From: Paracoccus marinus
GTDB taxonomy: Bacteria; Pseudomonadota; Alphaproteobacteria; Rhodobacterales; Rhodobacteraceae
Assembly (NCBI RefSeq): GCF_007018965.1
Contig: NZ_VJYZ01000010.1
Location: 1-64,000 of the forward strand
DNA length: 64,000 nt
Reading direction: 5' to 3'
Positions 1 through 8,347 of the stretch are shown here, piece by piece (positions within the stretch are counted from its first letter, which is position 1; each line of letters begins with the position of its first letter). Position numbers and translations under genes: made by a program. The notes beneath the pieces were generated by a model. The model saw only the letters and a list, made by a program, of their open reading frames with translations. It searched no databases and was not told the origin of the DNA.

Positions 1-1656
1 CAGGCGGCCGAACTGGCGCTGATGGGCCGGACCTCGTCGGCAGCGGCAGGCGAGCGGGCGTTGCTGCAAAGCGCGATTGGTTCGGCCGACGCGCTGGGAC
101 CGGCGGTGCTGGAAACGCTGAACGATCCGGGTGCATGTTCGCGGATGATGCGGACCTTCGTCGAGAACAGCGCCAGCTTCGTCTATGCAGGGTTCACGCC
201 GCTTAACGGGATGGTGGACTGCACGTCGCGCGACGACGGCATCGTCCACGACGTGCGGGACTCGCCGCACTACCGCGCGTTCCTCGACAATCCCGGCATC
301 ACGATCACCGCGACGGACTCGGGCGCGATCTCTGGCGTCCCGGTGGTGGTCGTGTCGCAGCCGCTGGTGAGCAACAACGAACTGATCGGCTATGTCGCGA
401 CCTCGGTGTCGCAAGCGCTGATGCGGTCCACCCACGATCCGGCGACCAGCTCATCGGCGATGATCGTGACGTTCACGAACCGCGGGCAGGTGATCTCGAC
501 CGATCTGCCGGGCGGCGCGGTGGACGACATGCTGCCGGTGACCGCCTCGCTCGACGCGCTGATGAAGCGGACCGACACGACCTTTCGCGAGGTGTCGAAA
601 TCCGGCGAGCGGCGGCTGTTCACGGTCGTTCCTGTTGTGCCCGACCTCGTCTATGCGCTGGGAAGCTGGAACCCGCGATACGCCGGGGTGGGCAACATCG
701 CGCTGTCGCGGTTCACCGGCGTCCTGTTCCCGCTGGCGCTGTGGGCCGTGTCGCTGGCGGTCGCCTATTTCGCCGTGTTCCGGCTGGTGCTGCGCCACAT
801 CCGAGAGCTTCGCGGCCAGATGCGCCGCTTCGCCATAGGCGACCGCCGCGCGCCGCCCCCGGTGCTGGACGAGGCGCCGGCCGAGATCGCGGATGTGAGC
901 CGCACCTTCCACGACATGGCGCGCATCCTGATCCGCGACGAGGCGGCGATGGAAGCGTCGGTCAACGAAAAGACGGTGCTGCTGAAAGAGGTTCATCACC
1001 GGGTCAAGAACAACCTGCAGCTGATCGCGTCGATCATCAACATGCAGAGCCGGGTGGTCAGCGACAGCGACGCGCAAAAGGTCCTGCGGTCGGTGCAGGA
1101 CCGGGTCGCGTCGCTCGCCACGATTTACCGCAACCTTTATCAGGCCGAGCATCTGGATTCGGTCGAGGCGGACCGGCTGATCTCGGACATCATCAACCAG
1201 ATGGTGCTGGCGTCGATCGGGCCGCGTTCGCGCCTGAAGGTCGAGACGCATCTGGACCGCGTGACGCTGCTGCCCGACCAGGCGGTGCCGCTGACGCTGC
1301 TGACGACCGAGGCGTTCACCAACGCGCTGAAATACGCCGAGCCGGCGGCGGACGGGCGTTACGGCGTCTGCGTCGCGCTGTCGCGTCATCGGTCGGGCAC
1401 GGCCGAACTGGTGGTCGAGAACACGCTGGGCCCGCAGACCCGGACGCCCGCTGCGGGGTCGGGGTCGGGCCTTGGCGGGCAGCTGATCGAGGCATTCGCG
1501 CTGCAGCTTTACGGCGACGTCTCGACCGAGGTCGTGGACGGCCGCTACCGGATGCGGCTGGTGTTCCAGATGCAGGAAAACGTGGCCGCCCCGGCCGACG
1601 AAGGGACGCGGCAGGTCGTTCTGACATCCGCCGCACGGCGCGGCGCCCGTCACTGA
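1..1656 (+). CDS. sensor histidine kinase, HisKA_2 family (5' end missing)
   Basis: The reading frame is open from base 1, so the true start lies outside the window. The visible N-terminal ~225 residues look like an extracytoplasmic sensing domain. One membrane segment follows (about nt 708-790), then a HAMP-like linker. The phosphoacceptor motif EVHHRVKNNLQL (about nt 990-1023) is typical of HisKA_2/HWE-type kinases. The ATPase domain shows an N-box (TTEAFTNALKYA) and a glycine-rich SGSGLGGQL motif. Such kinases usually signal through small receptor or PhyR-type regulators, but no response regulator is visible here, so the stimulus and partner are unknown. The gene converges on the YihY gene 11 bp downstream. 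Confidence 0.85.
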   Translation, partial: QAAELALMGRTSSAAAGERALLQSAIGSADALGPAVLETLNDPGACSRMMRTFVENSASFVYAGFTPLNGMVDCTSRDDGIVHDVRDSPHYRAFLDNPGITITATDSGAISGVPVVVVSQPLVSNNELIGYVATSVSQALMRSTHDPATSSSAMIVTFTNRGQVISTDLPGGAVDDMLPVTASLDALMKRTDTTFREVSKSGERRLFTVVPVVPDLVYALGSWNPRYAGVGNIALSRFTGVLFPLALWAVSLAVAYFAVFRLVLRHIRELRGQMRRFAIGDRRAPPPVLDEAPAEIADVSRTFHDMARILIRDEAAMEASVNEKTVLLKEVHHRVKNNLQLIASIINMQSRVVSDSDAQKVLRSVQDRVASLATIYRNLYQAEHLDSVEADRLISDIINQMVLASIGPRSRLKVETHLDRVTLLPDQAVPLTLLTTEAFTNALKYAEPAADGRYGVCVALSRHRSGTAELVVENTLGPQTRTPAAGSGSGLGGQLIEAFALQLYGDVSTEVVDGRYRMRLVFQMQENVAAPADEGTRQVVLTSAARRGARH

Positions 1657-1667
1657 CGCCTTTCGCC

Positions 1668-2555
1668 TCAGCCCTGCGTGGGGCTGGGCTTGTTGACCAG
1701 CGCGCGCGCCCGGCGCGCGGCGACCACCCGGCGGCGGCGCGCCAGTTCGACGTTGATGAGCGCGCCCAGCATGATGGAAAACCCCGCCAGATAGAACCAC
1801 ATGAGCAGCGCCACGACCGCGCCGATCGACCCATAGATGCGGTTGTAGCTGTTGAAGCTTCCCAGATAGGCCGAGAACGCATAGGACGCCGCCGCCCAGG
1901 CGAAGGCCGCGAACAGCGCGCCCCAGGTGAAGATCGGCGTGCGTGGCGTCTGCACATTCGGGCCGTAGCGATAGATGATGCCGATCCCGATCACGACGAT
2001 CAGGAACATCGCCCCCCAGGGCGCCGCACCGATGAGCCAGCTTCGCATGTAGCTGACGTCGAGGAAGTTCAGCGCCAGCGGCACGATCACGATGGTCGCA
2101 AGCCCCATCAGCACCACGCCGACGATGGCGAGCGTGAGTATATAGGCGAGGATGAAGCCGAAGATGGTCGGGTGCGACCGCACCCCGTAGGCCGCATTGA
2201 GCCCGCGGACGAGCGCGTCCACCCCCGCCCGCGCCGCGATGGTGGCGATCAGGAACGAGATCGCGGACGCCCAGCCAAGCTGCGTGCGCCCGCCAGATGT
2301 CAGCGCATCGACCTGCGCGTGCAGGATCTGCGCGGCGCCGGGCGGCAGGAACTCATCCAGCACCTTGTAGTATTGGGTGATGATGGTGGGGTCGAACCAC
2401 AGTCCCCATAGCGCGATGATCGCGGCAATGCCTGGAAACACCGCGAACATCGCATAGAAGGCGACGCCGGCGGCGATCAGGCTCATGTGGATCTTGTCCA
2501 TGCGCTCGAACAGGGCGCTGACGAAGAGCCATATTTCCTTGATCCGCTCGATCAT
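1668..2555 (-). CDS. YihY/virulence factor BrkB family membrane protein
   Basis: A 295-residue integral inner-membrane protein with about six hydrophobic segments. The C-terminal signature YGSIGAVVALLMWFYLAGF, followed by INVEL, is diagnostic of the YihY/BrkB family (once misannotated as ribonuclease BN). N-terminal residues AAGVAFYAMFAVFPGIAA also fit. Biochemical function is not established for the family. A basic tail (RRRRVVAARRARA) is probably cytoplasmic. It lies 61 bp downstream of dnaQ in the same direction and may be read through from the aroE-coaE-dnaQ operon. Confidence 0.85.
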   Translation of the reverse strand: MIERIKEIWLFVSALFERMDKIHMSLIAAGVAFYAMFAVFPGIAAIIALWGLWFDPTIITQYYKVLDEFLPPGAAQILHAQVDALTSGGRTQLGWASAISFLIATIAARAGVDALVRGLNAAYGVRSHPTIFGFILAYILTLAIVGVVLMGLATIVIVPLALNFLDVSYMRSWLIGAAPWGAMFLIVVIGIGIIYRYGPNVQTPRTPIFTWGALFAAFAWAAASYAFSAYLGSFNSYNRIYGSIGAVVALLMWFYLAGFSIMLGALINVELARRRRVVAARRARALVNKPSPTQG

Positions 2556-2616
2556 GACGGCTCACATCCGTTCTTGCGGCAGCATCGCCTGTCCGGGGGC
2601 CTTACGCAACCGATGC

Positions 2617-3327
2617 TCAGCCGGACGCTGCGGTATAGCGCAGCCACAGGGCCTTGTCGCCCATTCGCGCGACGAACGCGGCGTGGGCCGCCACCTCGGC
2701 CGTGGTCAGGCGCGGCGGCAGGGGCACGGGTCGGGCGCGGCGGGGGGCCATGACCAGCACGACGCCGTCTTGGGCCTGCACCGCGGGTGCATCCAGCACC
2801 AGGTCGGGCTGCCGGCCGCCGATCAGTTCCAGATAGACCGCTGCCAGCAGCTCGCTGTCCAGAAGCGCACCGTGCAGGTCGCGGCCCGAGTTGTCCACCC
2901 CGAAGCGGCGGCACAGCGCGTCGAGCGAGGCGGGCGCGCCCGGAAACTTCTGCCGGGCCATCGCGGCGGTGTCGAGCGCGCGACCCGGTCGCAGCTCGGG
3001 TCGTTTCGCCAGGCGCAGCTCGGCATTCAGGAAGCGGATGTCGAAGTCGGCATTATGCGCGATCAACCGCGCGTCGGGGCCGATGAAGTCGAGGAAACGG
3101 TCGGCGACCTCGGCGAACCGGGGCTTGTCGCGCAGGAAATCGTCGCCGAGGCCATGGACCGCCAGCGCCTCGGCCGGCATCGCGCGGTCGGGGTTCAGGT
3201 AGACGTGGAAATGGTTCTTCGTCGGCAGGTGGTTGATAAGCTCGATCGCGCCGATTTCCACCACGCGGTCGCCGGTCGCGGGGTCGAAGCCCGTCGTTTC
3301 GGTGTCGAAGACGATTTCGCGGATCAT
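2617..3327 (-). CDS. dnaQ: DNA polymerase III epsilon subunit (3'-5' proofreading exonuclease)
   Basis: A 236-residue protein close to the family length. The DEDDh exonuclease motifs are all present: FDTETTG at residues 7-13 (catalytic D8 and E10), HNADFD in the middle, and [11 protein letters not shown] with the catalytic His and Asp. It should remove misincorporated bases within the replicative polymerase core. The C-terminal stretch after residue ~185 would hold the contact to the alpha subunit. The start overlaps the coaE stop by 4 nt (ATGA), showing translational coupling in an aroE-coaE-dnaQ operon beside the origin. Confidence 0.95.
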   Translation of the reverse strand: MIREIVFDTETTGFDPATGDRVVEIGAIELINHLPTKNHFHVYLNPDRAMPAEALAVHGLGDDFLRDKPRFAEVADRFLDFIGPDARLIAHNADFDIRFLNAELRLAKRPELRPGRALDTAAMARQKFPGAPASLDALCRRFGVDNSGRDLHGALLDSELLAAVYLELIGGRQPDLVLDAPAVQAQDGVVLVMAPRRARPVPLPPRLTTAEVAAHAAFVARMGDKALWLRYTAASG

Positions 3328-3920
3328 GCGTGCGGCCGCTGGCTGAGGATTTCCGAGCAGATGGCATCTACCGCCGCAGCCGCCGCGTCAAGGCTGTGGG
3401 ACGGGATGATCCAGTCGGCGCGGGCGCGACGCTGGTCGTCGGGTAGCTGGCGCGACAGGACCAGGTCGAGCGTCTGTTCCGTCATGCCGGGCCGGGCGAG
3501 GACGCGGGCGCGTCGGATATGTTCGTCGGTGCTGACGACCGCGACGCCGTCCATCTGCGCCTCAGCCCCGGTTTCGAAGAGCAGCGGGATGTCGAGAACG
3601 ACGATGGGCGCGGCGGCGTGGCCCCGCACGAAGGCCATGCGGTCGGCGGCGACCAGCGGATGGACGATCGCTTCGAGCGTGGCGAGGCGCGCGGGGTCGG
3701 CCGTCAGCGCGGCCTTGAGGATGGTGCGGTCAACCGCCCCACGGACGACTGCTTCGGGGAAAACCTGGCCCACTGGCGCGACCGCAGCGCCGCCCGGCGC
3801 GTAGAGACGGTGGACGGCGGCGTCCGCATCCCACACGGGGTGCCCGCGCTCGGCGAACATCGCGGCGGCCGTCGACTTGCCCATGCCGATCCCGCCGGTG
3901 AGGCCCAGCGAAAAGGTCAT
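3324..3920 (-). CDS. coaE: dephospho-CoA kinase
   Basis: A 198-residue P-loop kinase for the last step of coenzyme A synthesis, phosphorylation of the ribose 3'-hydroxyl of dephospho-CoA. The Walker A motif [12 protein letters not shown] lies at residues 6-17. The family motif [10 protein letters not shown] follows at about residue 31, and [11 protein letters not shown] carries the substrate-binding acidic residue. It overlaps both neighbours by 4 nt, so aroE, coaE and dnaQ are translationally coupled, the usual arrangement next to the alphaproteobacterial origin. Confidence 0.96.
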   Translation of the reverse strand: MTFSLGLTGGIGMGKSTAAAMFAERGHPVWDADAAVHRLYAPGGAAVAPVGQVFPEAVVRGAVDRTILKAALTADPARLATLEAIVHPLVAADRMAFVRGHAAAPIVVLDIPLLFETGAEAQMDGVAVVSTDEHIRRARVLARPGMTEQTLDLVLSRQLPDDQRRARADWIIPSHSLDAAAAAVDAICSEILSQRPHA

Positions 3921-4771
3921 GCAAGCGCGGCCCGGCGCAGGTCGTCGTCAACCTCGGGGCGGTGCCCGAACCAGCGCTCGAACCCCGGCGCGGCCTGGTG
4001 CAGCAGCATGCCGAGCCCGTCCACGGTCCGGCAGCCCCGCGCCCGCGCTTCGGCCAGGAACGTCGTTTCGAGCGGGTTGTAGACCAGATCGGTGACAAGC
4101 GCGTCCGTCCCCAGCGCGTCGAGCGGGATCCGCAGCGGCGGCCGACCGGTCATCCCCATCGAGGTCGCGTTCACGACCGTCGCCGCGCCGTCGAGCATGT
4201 TGCCCGCCTGCGCCCATTCGTAAACGACGATCCGCGCGCCGAACTCGGCCCGCAGCTGGTCGGCGCGCAGCCGGGTGCGGTTGGCGATGCGGATTTCGGG
4301 CACATGCGCCTCGAGCAGGGCGGCGACCACGGCCCGCGCCGCGCCGCCCGCGCCGATCACCGCCGACGGGCACTGTTCGGGCACCCAGTCGGGGGCGTGC
4401 TGGCGCAGGTTCGCCATGAAGCCGTAGCCGTCGGTGTTGTCGGCGTGGAGCCGCCCGTCGGGGCGGAAGATCAGCGTGTTCGCGGCCCCGATCAGCGCCG
4501 CGCGGTCGGTGACGATGTCGGCAAGTGCAAGCACGGCTTCCTTGTGCGGAATGGTGACGTTCACGCCCACGAACCCCGCCTTGGGCAGCGTGTGCAGCAC
4601 CTGGCCCAGATGTTCGGGCAGGACGGCGAGCGGGACATAGGCGCCCGCGATGCCGTAGCGGCGCAGCCAATGGCTGTGCAGCGCAGGTGAGCGCGAATGC
4701 GCGACCGGCCAGCCGATCACCCCGGCCAGGGGGATCGCATCGGGGGGTTGGAACGTGTCTGGATCGTGCAT
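3917..4771 (-). CDS. aroE: shikimate dehydrogenase (NADP+)
   Basis: A 284-residue enzyme that reduces 3-dehydroshikimate to shikimate in aromatic amino acid synthesis. The shikimate-binding motif [11 protein letters not shown] is near residue 27, the catalytic lysine is in [10 protein letters not shown], and the NADP-binding GAGGAARAV motif is in the middle. NTDGYGF provides the conserved Asn/Asp pair. It is the first gene of the leftward aroE-coaE-dnaQ operon; its promoter must lie in the origin region immediately upstream. Confidence 0.96.
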   Translation of the reverse strand: MHDPDTFQPPDAIPLAGVIGWPVAHSRSPALHSHWLRRYGIAGAYVPLAVLPEHLGQVLHTLPKAGFVGVNVTIPHKEAVLALADIVTDRAALIGAANTLIFRPDGRLHADNTDGYGFMANLRQHAPDWVPEQCPSAVIGAGGAARAVVAALLEAHVPEIRIANRTRLRADQLRAEFGARIVVYEWAQAGNMLDGAATVVNATSMGMTGRPPLRIPLDALGTDALVTDLVYNPLETTFLAEARARGCRTVDGLGMLLHQAAPGFERWFGHRPEVDDDLRRAALA

Positions 4772-4847
4772 GGGCAGGCGGGAGGGTTCTTTCGCCGATC
4801 ATGACCCCGGGCTTCAGGACGGGGCAAGCGCGACCTGTCGACAGGTT

Positions 4848-4856
4848 TGTGGAAAA
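4848..4856 (-). promoter_or_regulatory. DnaA box (TTTTCCACA)
   Basis: Perfect match to the DnaA consensus TTWTNCACA on the minus strand, in the left arm of the probable origin. Confidence 0.6.
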
Positions 4857-5038
4857 CGCGGAGTGCGGCTTCGGGACAACGGGTCGTGGCTGGGCGATCG
4901 CGATTTTTCGCCGGGGATCGGGGCAGTGACGGGGACGGTTCTGCACAGGGGGATAAGTTCTGAGAACTGGGAAGAATAGGTGGGAAGGTTTGAGTTCTGC
5001 ACAGGCAGCCTCTAAGTCTATCTCATTGAAGAGAGAAA

Positions 5039-5054
5039 TTTTTCACGTGAAGCA
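5039..5054. promoter_or_regulatory. parS-like ParB binding site inside oriC
   Basis: TTTTTCACGTGAAGCA matches the conserved bacterial parS 16-mer TGTTTCACGTGAAACA at 14 of 16 positions, including the entire TTCACGTGAA core. It lies inside the AT-rich stretch of the probable origin between DnaA boxes. The parA-parB genes are 5.7 kb away. Confidence 0.75.
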
Positions 5055-5071
5055 TCTCGCTTTACTCTCAA

Positions 5072-5080
5072 TTTTTCACA
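5072..5080 (+). promoter_or_regulatory. DnaA box (TTTTTCACA)
   Basis: Perfect match to TTWTNCACA on the plus strand, inside the AT-rich part of the probable origin, 18 bp right of the parS-like palindrome. Confidence 0.6.
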
Positions 5081-5092
5081 TCGTGACAATAT

Positions 5093-5101
5093 TGTGGAAA
5101 A
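5093..5101 (-). promoter_or_regulatory. DnaA box (TTTTCCACA)
   Basis: Perfect match to TTWTNCACA on the minus strand. It faces the box at 5072-5080, forming a closely spaced inverted pair. Confidence 0.62.
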
Positions 5102-5202
5102 ACCCCAAGACCGCGTCTGATTCAGTCGTCCACAGCCCTAACAACATCATCTTCCCTTTTCCTTGAATCTTTCTTTTAAGATGACTCGAGAAGGAGAGTT
5201 GC

Positions 5203-5652
5203 GTGTCCGATATCCTGAGTGCGGCCTACCCGTGGATCAAAGCCGTCCACGTGATGGCGGTCGTGTCCTGGCTTGCCGGGCTGTTCTACCTGCCGCGGCT
5301 GCTCGTCTATCACGCCGAGCGCGCGCAGGTTGGAGAGGAACCGGTCGCCTCGTTCAGGATCATGGAAGCCAAGCTTCTGCGGCTCATCATGAACCCCGCG
5401 ATGATCGCGACGTGGGTTGCAGGGCTCGCGCTTGTCTTTACGCCGGGCGTCATCGACTGGTCGATGGTCTGGCCCTGGACCAAGGCCGCGTCCGTGCTGG
5501 CGATGACGTGGTTCCATCACTGGCTTGCCGCGCAGCGCAAAATCATGGCGACGCAGCCCGCCCCCCTCAGCGGACGGACATACCGGCTAATGAACGAGCT
5601 GCCGACGCTGCTGATGGTCGTGATCGTCCTGTCGGTGATCGTGAAGTTCTAG
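5203..5652 (+). CDS. hemJ: protoporphyrinogen IX oxidase, HemJ family
   Basis: A 149-residue inner-membrane protein of the HemJ (UPF0093/CopD-like) family, which oxidises protoporphyrinogen IX to protoporphyrin IX in organisms lacking HemG and HemY. The signature AVHVMAVVSWLAGLFYLPRL near residue 12 carries the conserved histidine. About four hydrophobic helices are visible, including one at the C-terminus. The start is GTG, preceded by a good ribosome binding site (AAGGAGAG, about 5190-5197). HemJ directly upstream of rho beside the origin is the classic alphaproteobacterial order. Confidence 0.93.
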   Translation: MSDILSAAYPWIKAVHVMAVVSWLAGLFYLPRLLVYHAERAQVGEEPVASFRIMEAKLLRLIMNPAMIATWVAGLALVFTPGVIDWSMVWPWTKAASVLAMTWFHHWLAAQRKIMATQPAPLSGRTYRLMNELPTLLMVVIVLSVIVKF

Positions 5653-5785
5653 GCGCGTTTGACTTTCTATCCTTAGGAAGCTATGTGCGCTTGACCCGCC
5701 GTCCGGCGGTGTATCTTCATGAACAATTCTGTGGTCCGACCTTGCACCCGTTTCGCGGGTCGTCTGGCCCCTATCGGTGACCTTG
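5653..5785 (+). promoter_or_regulatory. rho leader: candidate promoter and two GC hairpins
   Basis: The 133-bp gap holds a candidate sigma-70-like promoter, TTGACT at 5659-5664 and TATGTG at 5682-5687, with a 17-bp spacer; the -10 is a weak match. Two short hairpins follow: CCGCC/GGCGG at 5696-5709 and ACCCG/CGGGT at 5746-5760. Rho is known to be autoregulated through its leader in enterobacteria. Whether this leader does the same is a guess. Confidence 0.3.
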
Positions 5786-7057
5786 ATGAGCGACGAGCGG
5801 CTGAACCTGTCCGACCTGAAGGCGAAGACCCCCGCGGACCTGCTGGCCATGGCCGAGGAATGGGAAATCGAGAACGCCTCGACGATGCGGAAGGGCGAGA
5901 TGATGTTCTCGCTGCTGAAAGAGCATGCCGAGGAAGGGATCGAGATCGGCGGCGACGGCGTGCTGGAGGTCGTGCAGGACGGGTTCGGGTTCCTGCGCTC
6001 GACCGAGGCGAACTATCTGCCCGGCCCCGATGACATCTATGTCAGCCCCGACATGATCCGCCAGCACAGCCTGCGGACGGGCGACACGGTCGAGGGCGTG
6101 ATCCGGGGACCGGGCGAGAACGAGCGTTACTTTGCGCTGACGCGGGTCGAAAAGATCAACTTTGAAAGCCCGGAAAAGGCGCGCCACAAGGTTGCGTTCG
6201 ATAACCTGACGCCGCTTTATCCCGACGAGCGGCTGAAGATGGAGTTCGAGGATCCGACCGCCAAGGACCGCTCGGCCCGGATCATCGACCTGGTCTCGCC
6301 GATCGGCAAGGGCCAGCGCAGCCTGATCGTGGCGCCGCCGCGGACCGGGAAAACCGTCTTGCTTCAGAACATTGCGCATTCAATCGCCCGCAATCACCCG
6401 GAATGCTATCTGATCGTCCTGCTGATCGACGAGCGGCCCGAGGAAGTCACCGACATGCAGCGTTCGGTCAAGGGTGAGGTCGTGTCGTCCACCTTTGACG
6501 AACCGGCGACGCGCCACGTGGCCGTGTCCGAGATGGTAATCGAAAAGGCCAAGCGCCTGGTCGAGCACAAGCGCGACGTGGTCATCCTGCTCGATTCGAT
6601 CACCCGCCTTGGCCGGGCGTTCAACACCGTCGTTCCGTCGTCGGGCAAGGTCCTGACCGGCGGCGTCGATGCGAACGCGCTGCAACGCCCCAAGCGGTTC
6701 TTCGGCGCCGCGCGCAACATTGAGGAAGGCGGATCGCTGACCATCATCGCCACCGCGCTGATCGACACCGGATCGCGCATGGACGAGGTGATCTTCGAGG
6801 AATTCAAGGGCACCGGCAACAGCGAGATCATCCTGGACCGCAAGGTGGCCGACAAGCGCGTGTTCCCGGCGATCGACATCCTCAAGTCGGGCACCCGCAA
6901 GGAAGAGCTGCTGGTGGATCAGAAGGACATGCAAAAGACGTATCTGCTGCGCCGCATCCTGAACCCGATGGGCACGACCGACGCGATCGAGTTCCTGATC
7001 TCCAAGCTCAAGCAGACGAAGAACAACGCCGAGTTCTTCGATTCCATGAACGCCTGA
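5786..7057 (+). CDS. rho: transcription termination factor Rho
   Basis: A 423-residue hexameric RNA-dependent ATPase that ends transcription at Rho-dependent sites. The start at [12 protein letters not shown] is preferred over an in-frame GTG 9 bp upstream because it matches the usual N-terminus of the family in this order. The N-terminal RNA-binding cold-shock-like domain includes DGFGFLRS. The Walker A motif [12 protein letters not shown] is at about residue 182, Walker B is [14 protein letters not shown], and the Q/R-loop region includes GGVDANAL. Full length with no anomalies. Confidence 0.98.
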   Translation: MSDERLNLSDLKAKTPADLLAMAEEWEIENASTMRKGEMMFSLLKEHAEEGIEIGGDGVLEVVQDGFGFLRSTEANYLPGPDDIYVSPDMIRQHSLRTGDTVEGVIRGPGENERYFALTRVEKINFESPEKARHKVAFDNLTPLYPDERLKMEFEDPTAKDRSARIIDLVSPIGKGQRSLIVAPPRTGKTVLLQNIAHSIARNHPECYLIVLLIDERPEEVTDMQRSVKGEVVSSTFDEPATRHVAVSEMVIEKAKRLVEHKRDVVILLDSITRLGRAFNTVVPSSGKVLTGGVDANALQRPKRFFGAARNIEEGGSLTIIATALIDTGSRMDEVIFEEFKGTGNSEIILDRKVADKRVFPAIDILKSGTRKEELLVDQKDMQKTYLLRRILNPMGTTDAIEFLISKLKQTKNNAEFFDSMNA

Positions 7058-7079
7058 GCCGTCGTCGCGCGAGGATGAT

Positions 7080-8333
7080 GTGGACACGATCCACGCCGAA
7101 TCGACTCCGCCCGGACGAGGCGGCATCACGGTCGTTCGCGTAAGCGGGGACCGGGCGAGGGTTGTTGCCGAGGATCTGGCGGGGGCCCTGCCCGCGGCGC
7201 GGTTCAGCTATCTTCGGGCGCTGCGTGACGGCGACCGACTGATCGACCGCGCGCTCGTCGTCCGGTTCAACGCCGGGGCGAGCTTCACCGGCGAGGACGT
7301 GGTTGAGTTTCACCTGCACGGCGCGCCGATCGTGTCGCGGTTGCTGCAAGCGGCGCTGCTTGCCCGCGGGTCGCGCCTCGCGCTGCCGGGTGAGTTCACG
7401 CAGCGCGGTTTTCTGAACGGCAAGCTCGACCTGTCCGAGGCGGAGGCGCTGTCGGATCTGCTGGCGGCCGAGACCGAGTCACAGCATCGACTCGCGATGC
7501 AGGTGGCGGACGGGGCGCTGCACGACTGGGCCGCAAGCCTGCGCGCGCTGCTGGTGCGGGCGGGCGCGCTTGTGGCGGCGTCGATCGACTTTGCCGACGA
7601 GGATGTGCCGGACGCGGTGCCGGCCGAGGTGTTCGAGAGCCTGCGGACGGTGCGGGCCCGGATCGACGAGCAGCTCGACGGATTTCCGGCGGCCGAGCGC
7701 ATGCGGGTGGGGTTCGAGGTGGCGTTGATCGGGCCGCCGAATGCTGGAAAATCGTCTCTTTTGAATGCCATAGCGCGGCGGGACGTGGCGCTTGTGACCG
7801 AGATCGCGGGCACGACGCGCGACGTGATCGAACTGCGCGCGGACCTGCGCGGCCTGTCGGTGACGTTCCTGGACACGGCCGGCCTGCGGGAAACCGAAGA
7901 TGTCGTCGAGCGGATGGGCGTCGCACGGGCGAGCGAACGGGCCGCCGCCGCCGACCTGCGCATCCACCTGTCCGACGAAGGAAGCGCCGTCGATGCGCTG
8001 CTGCGCGATGGTGATCTGGTCGTCAGGTCCAAGGCCGATTTGAGGACGGGCGATGTGTCCGCGCGGTCTGGTGAGGGCGTGGCCGCCCTGCTCGACCGGG
8101 TGTACGACACCTTGCGCGATCGTGCCGCGCCTGCCGGGATCGTATCGCGGCAACGCCAGGCAGACGCGCTTCGACAGGCGCGCGCGGTGCTCGAGTTGAC
8201 GCTTGCGACGCCACCCGAGATCATCGCCGACGCCATCGCCATGACCACGCGCGCGCTGCGCGAGGTGGTTGGCGAAGTGGGCGTCGAGGACTATCTAGAC
8301 GAAGTGTTTTCGTCGTTCTGCATCGGGAAGTAG
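7080..8333 (+). CDS. mnmE: tRNA modification GTPase MnmE
   Basis: A 417-residue protein that, with MnmG, installs (carboxymethyl)aminomethyl groups at U34 of certain tRNAs. It has the N-terminal formyl-THF binding domain (TPPGRGGITVVRVSG), an inserted G domain with Walker A GPPNAGKSSLLNAI and the switch motif EIAGTTRDVIE, and the invariant C-terminal FCIGK with the catalytic cysteine. The GTG start gives the family N-terminus MDTIHAES. It is shorter than E. coli MnmE (454), as is common in alphaproteobacteria. The stop codon (8331-8333) lies within a parS-like site shared with the mnmG start. Confidence 0.97.
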   Translation: MDTIHAESTPPGRGGITVVRVSGDRARVVAEDLAGALPAARFSYLRALRDGDRLIDRALVVRFNAGASFTGEDVVEFHLHGAPIVSRLLQAALLARGSRLALPGEFTQRGFLNGKLDLSEAEALSDLLAAETESQHRLAMQVADGALHDWAASLRALLVRAGALVAASIDFADEDVPDAVPAEVFESLRTVRARIDEQLDGFPAAERMRVGFEVALIGPPNAGKSSLLNAIARRDVALVTEIAGTTRDVIELRADLRGLSVTFLDTAGLRETEDVVERMGVARASERAAAADLRIHLSDEGSAVDALLRDGDLVVRSKADLRTGDVSARSGEGVAALLDRVYDTLRDRAAPAGIVSRQRQADALRQARAVLELTLATPPEIIADAIAMTTRALREVVGEVGVEDYLDEVFSSFCIGK

Positions 8334-8347
8334 TTTCACGTGAAGCA
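8332..8347. promoter_or_regulatory. parS-like site spanning mnmE stop and mnmG start
   Basis: AGTTTCACGTGAAGCA matches the parS consensus at 14 of 16 positions. It includes the last two bases of the mnmE TAG stop (8331-8333) and the whole GTG start codon of mnmG (8340-8342), which is part of the CACGTG core. The site therefore constrains both coding ends. Confidence 0.75.

Larger units (their letters stand above)
4772..5202. other. probable chromosomal replication origin (oriC)
   Basis: A 431-bp gene-free gap between divergent aroE and hemJ. Base composition drops sharply to AT-rich between about 5019 and 5180, while the flanks are GC-rich. Three perfect DnaA-box matches (TTWTNCACA) lie at 4848-4856, 5072-5080 and 5093-5101. 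Two one-mismatch boxes (TTCTGCACA) lie at 4939-4947 and 4995-5003. A parS-like palindrome is embedded at 5039-5054, and GANTC sites cluster at 5119-5187. Together with the neighbouring hemJ-rho-mnmEG-rsmG-parAB genes this is strong circumstantial evidence for the origin. Cumulative GC skew could not be computed here. Confidence 0.82.

Noticed and set aside
741..2411. Many long open frames on the opposite strand or shifted frames of real genes, for example 741-2411 and 12402-13643 on the plus strand and 15970-17865 on the minus strand.
   Set aside because: They lie over genes with clear motifs and have Arg/Ala/Pro/Gly-rich composition typical of shadow frames in high-GC DNA.
5126..5134. Further DnaA box (TCGTCCACA) in the origin.
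   Set aside because: Two mismatches in the essential first half of the consensus.
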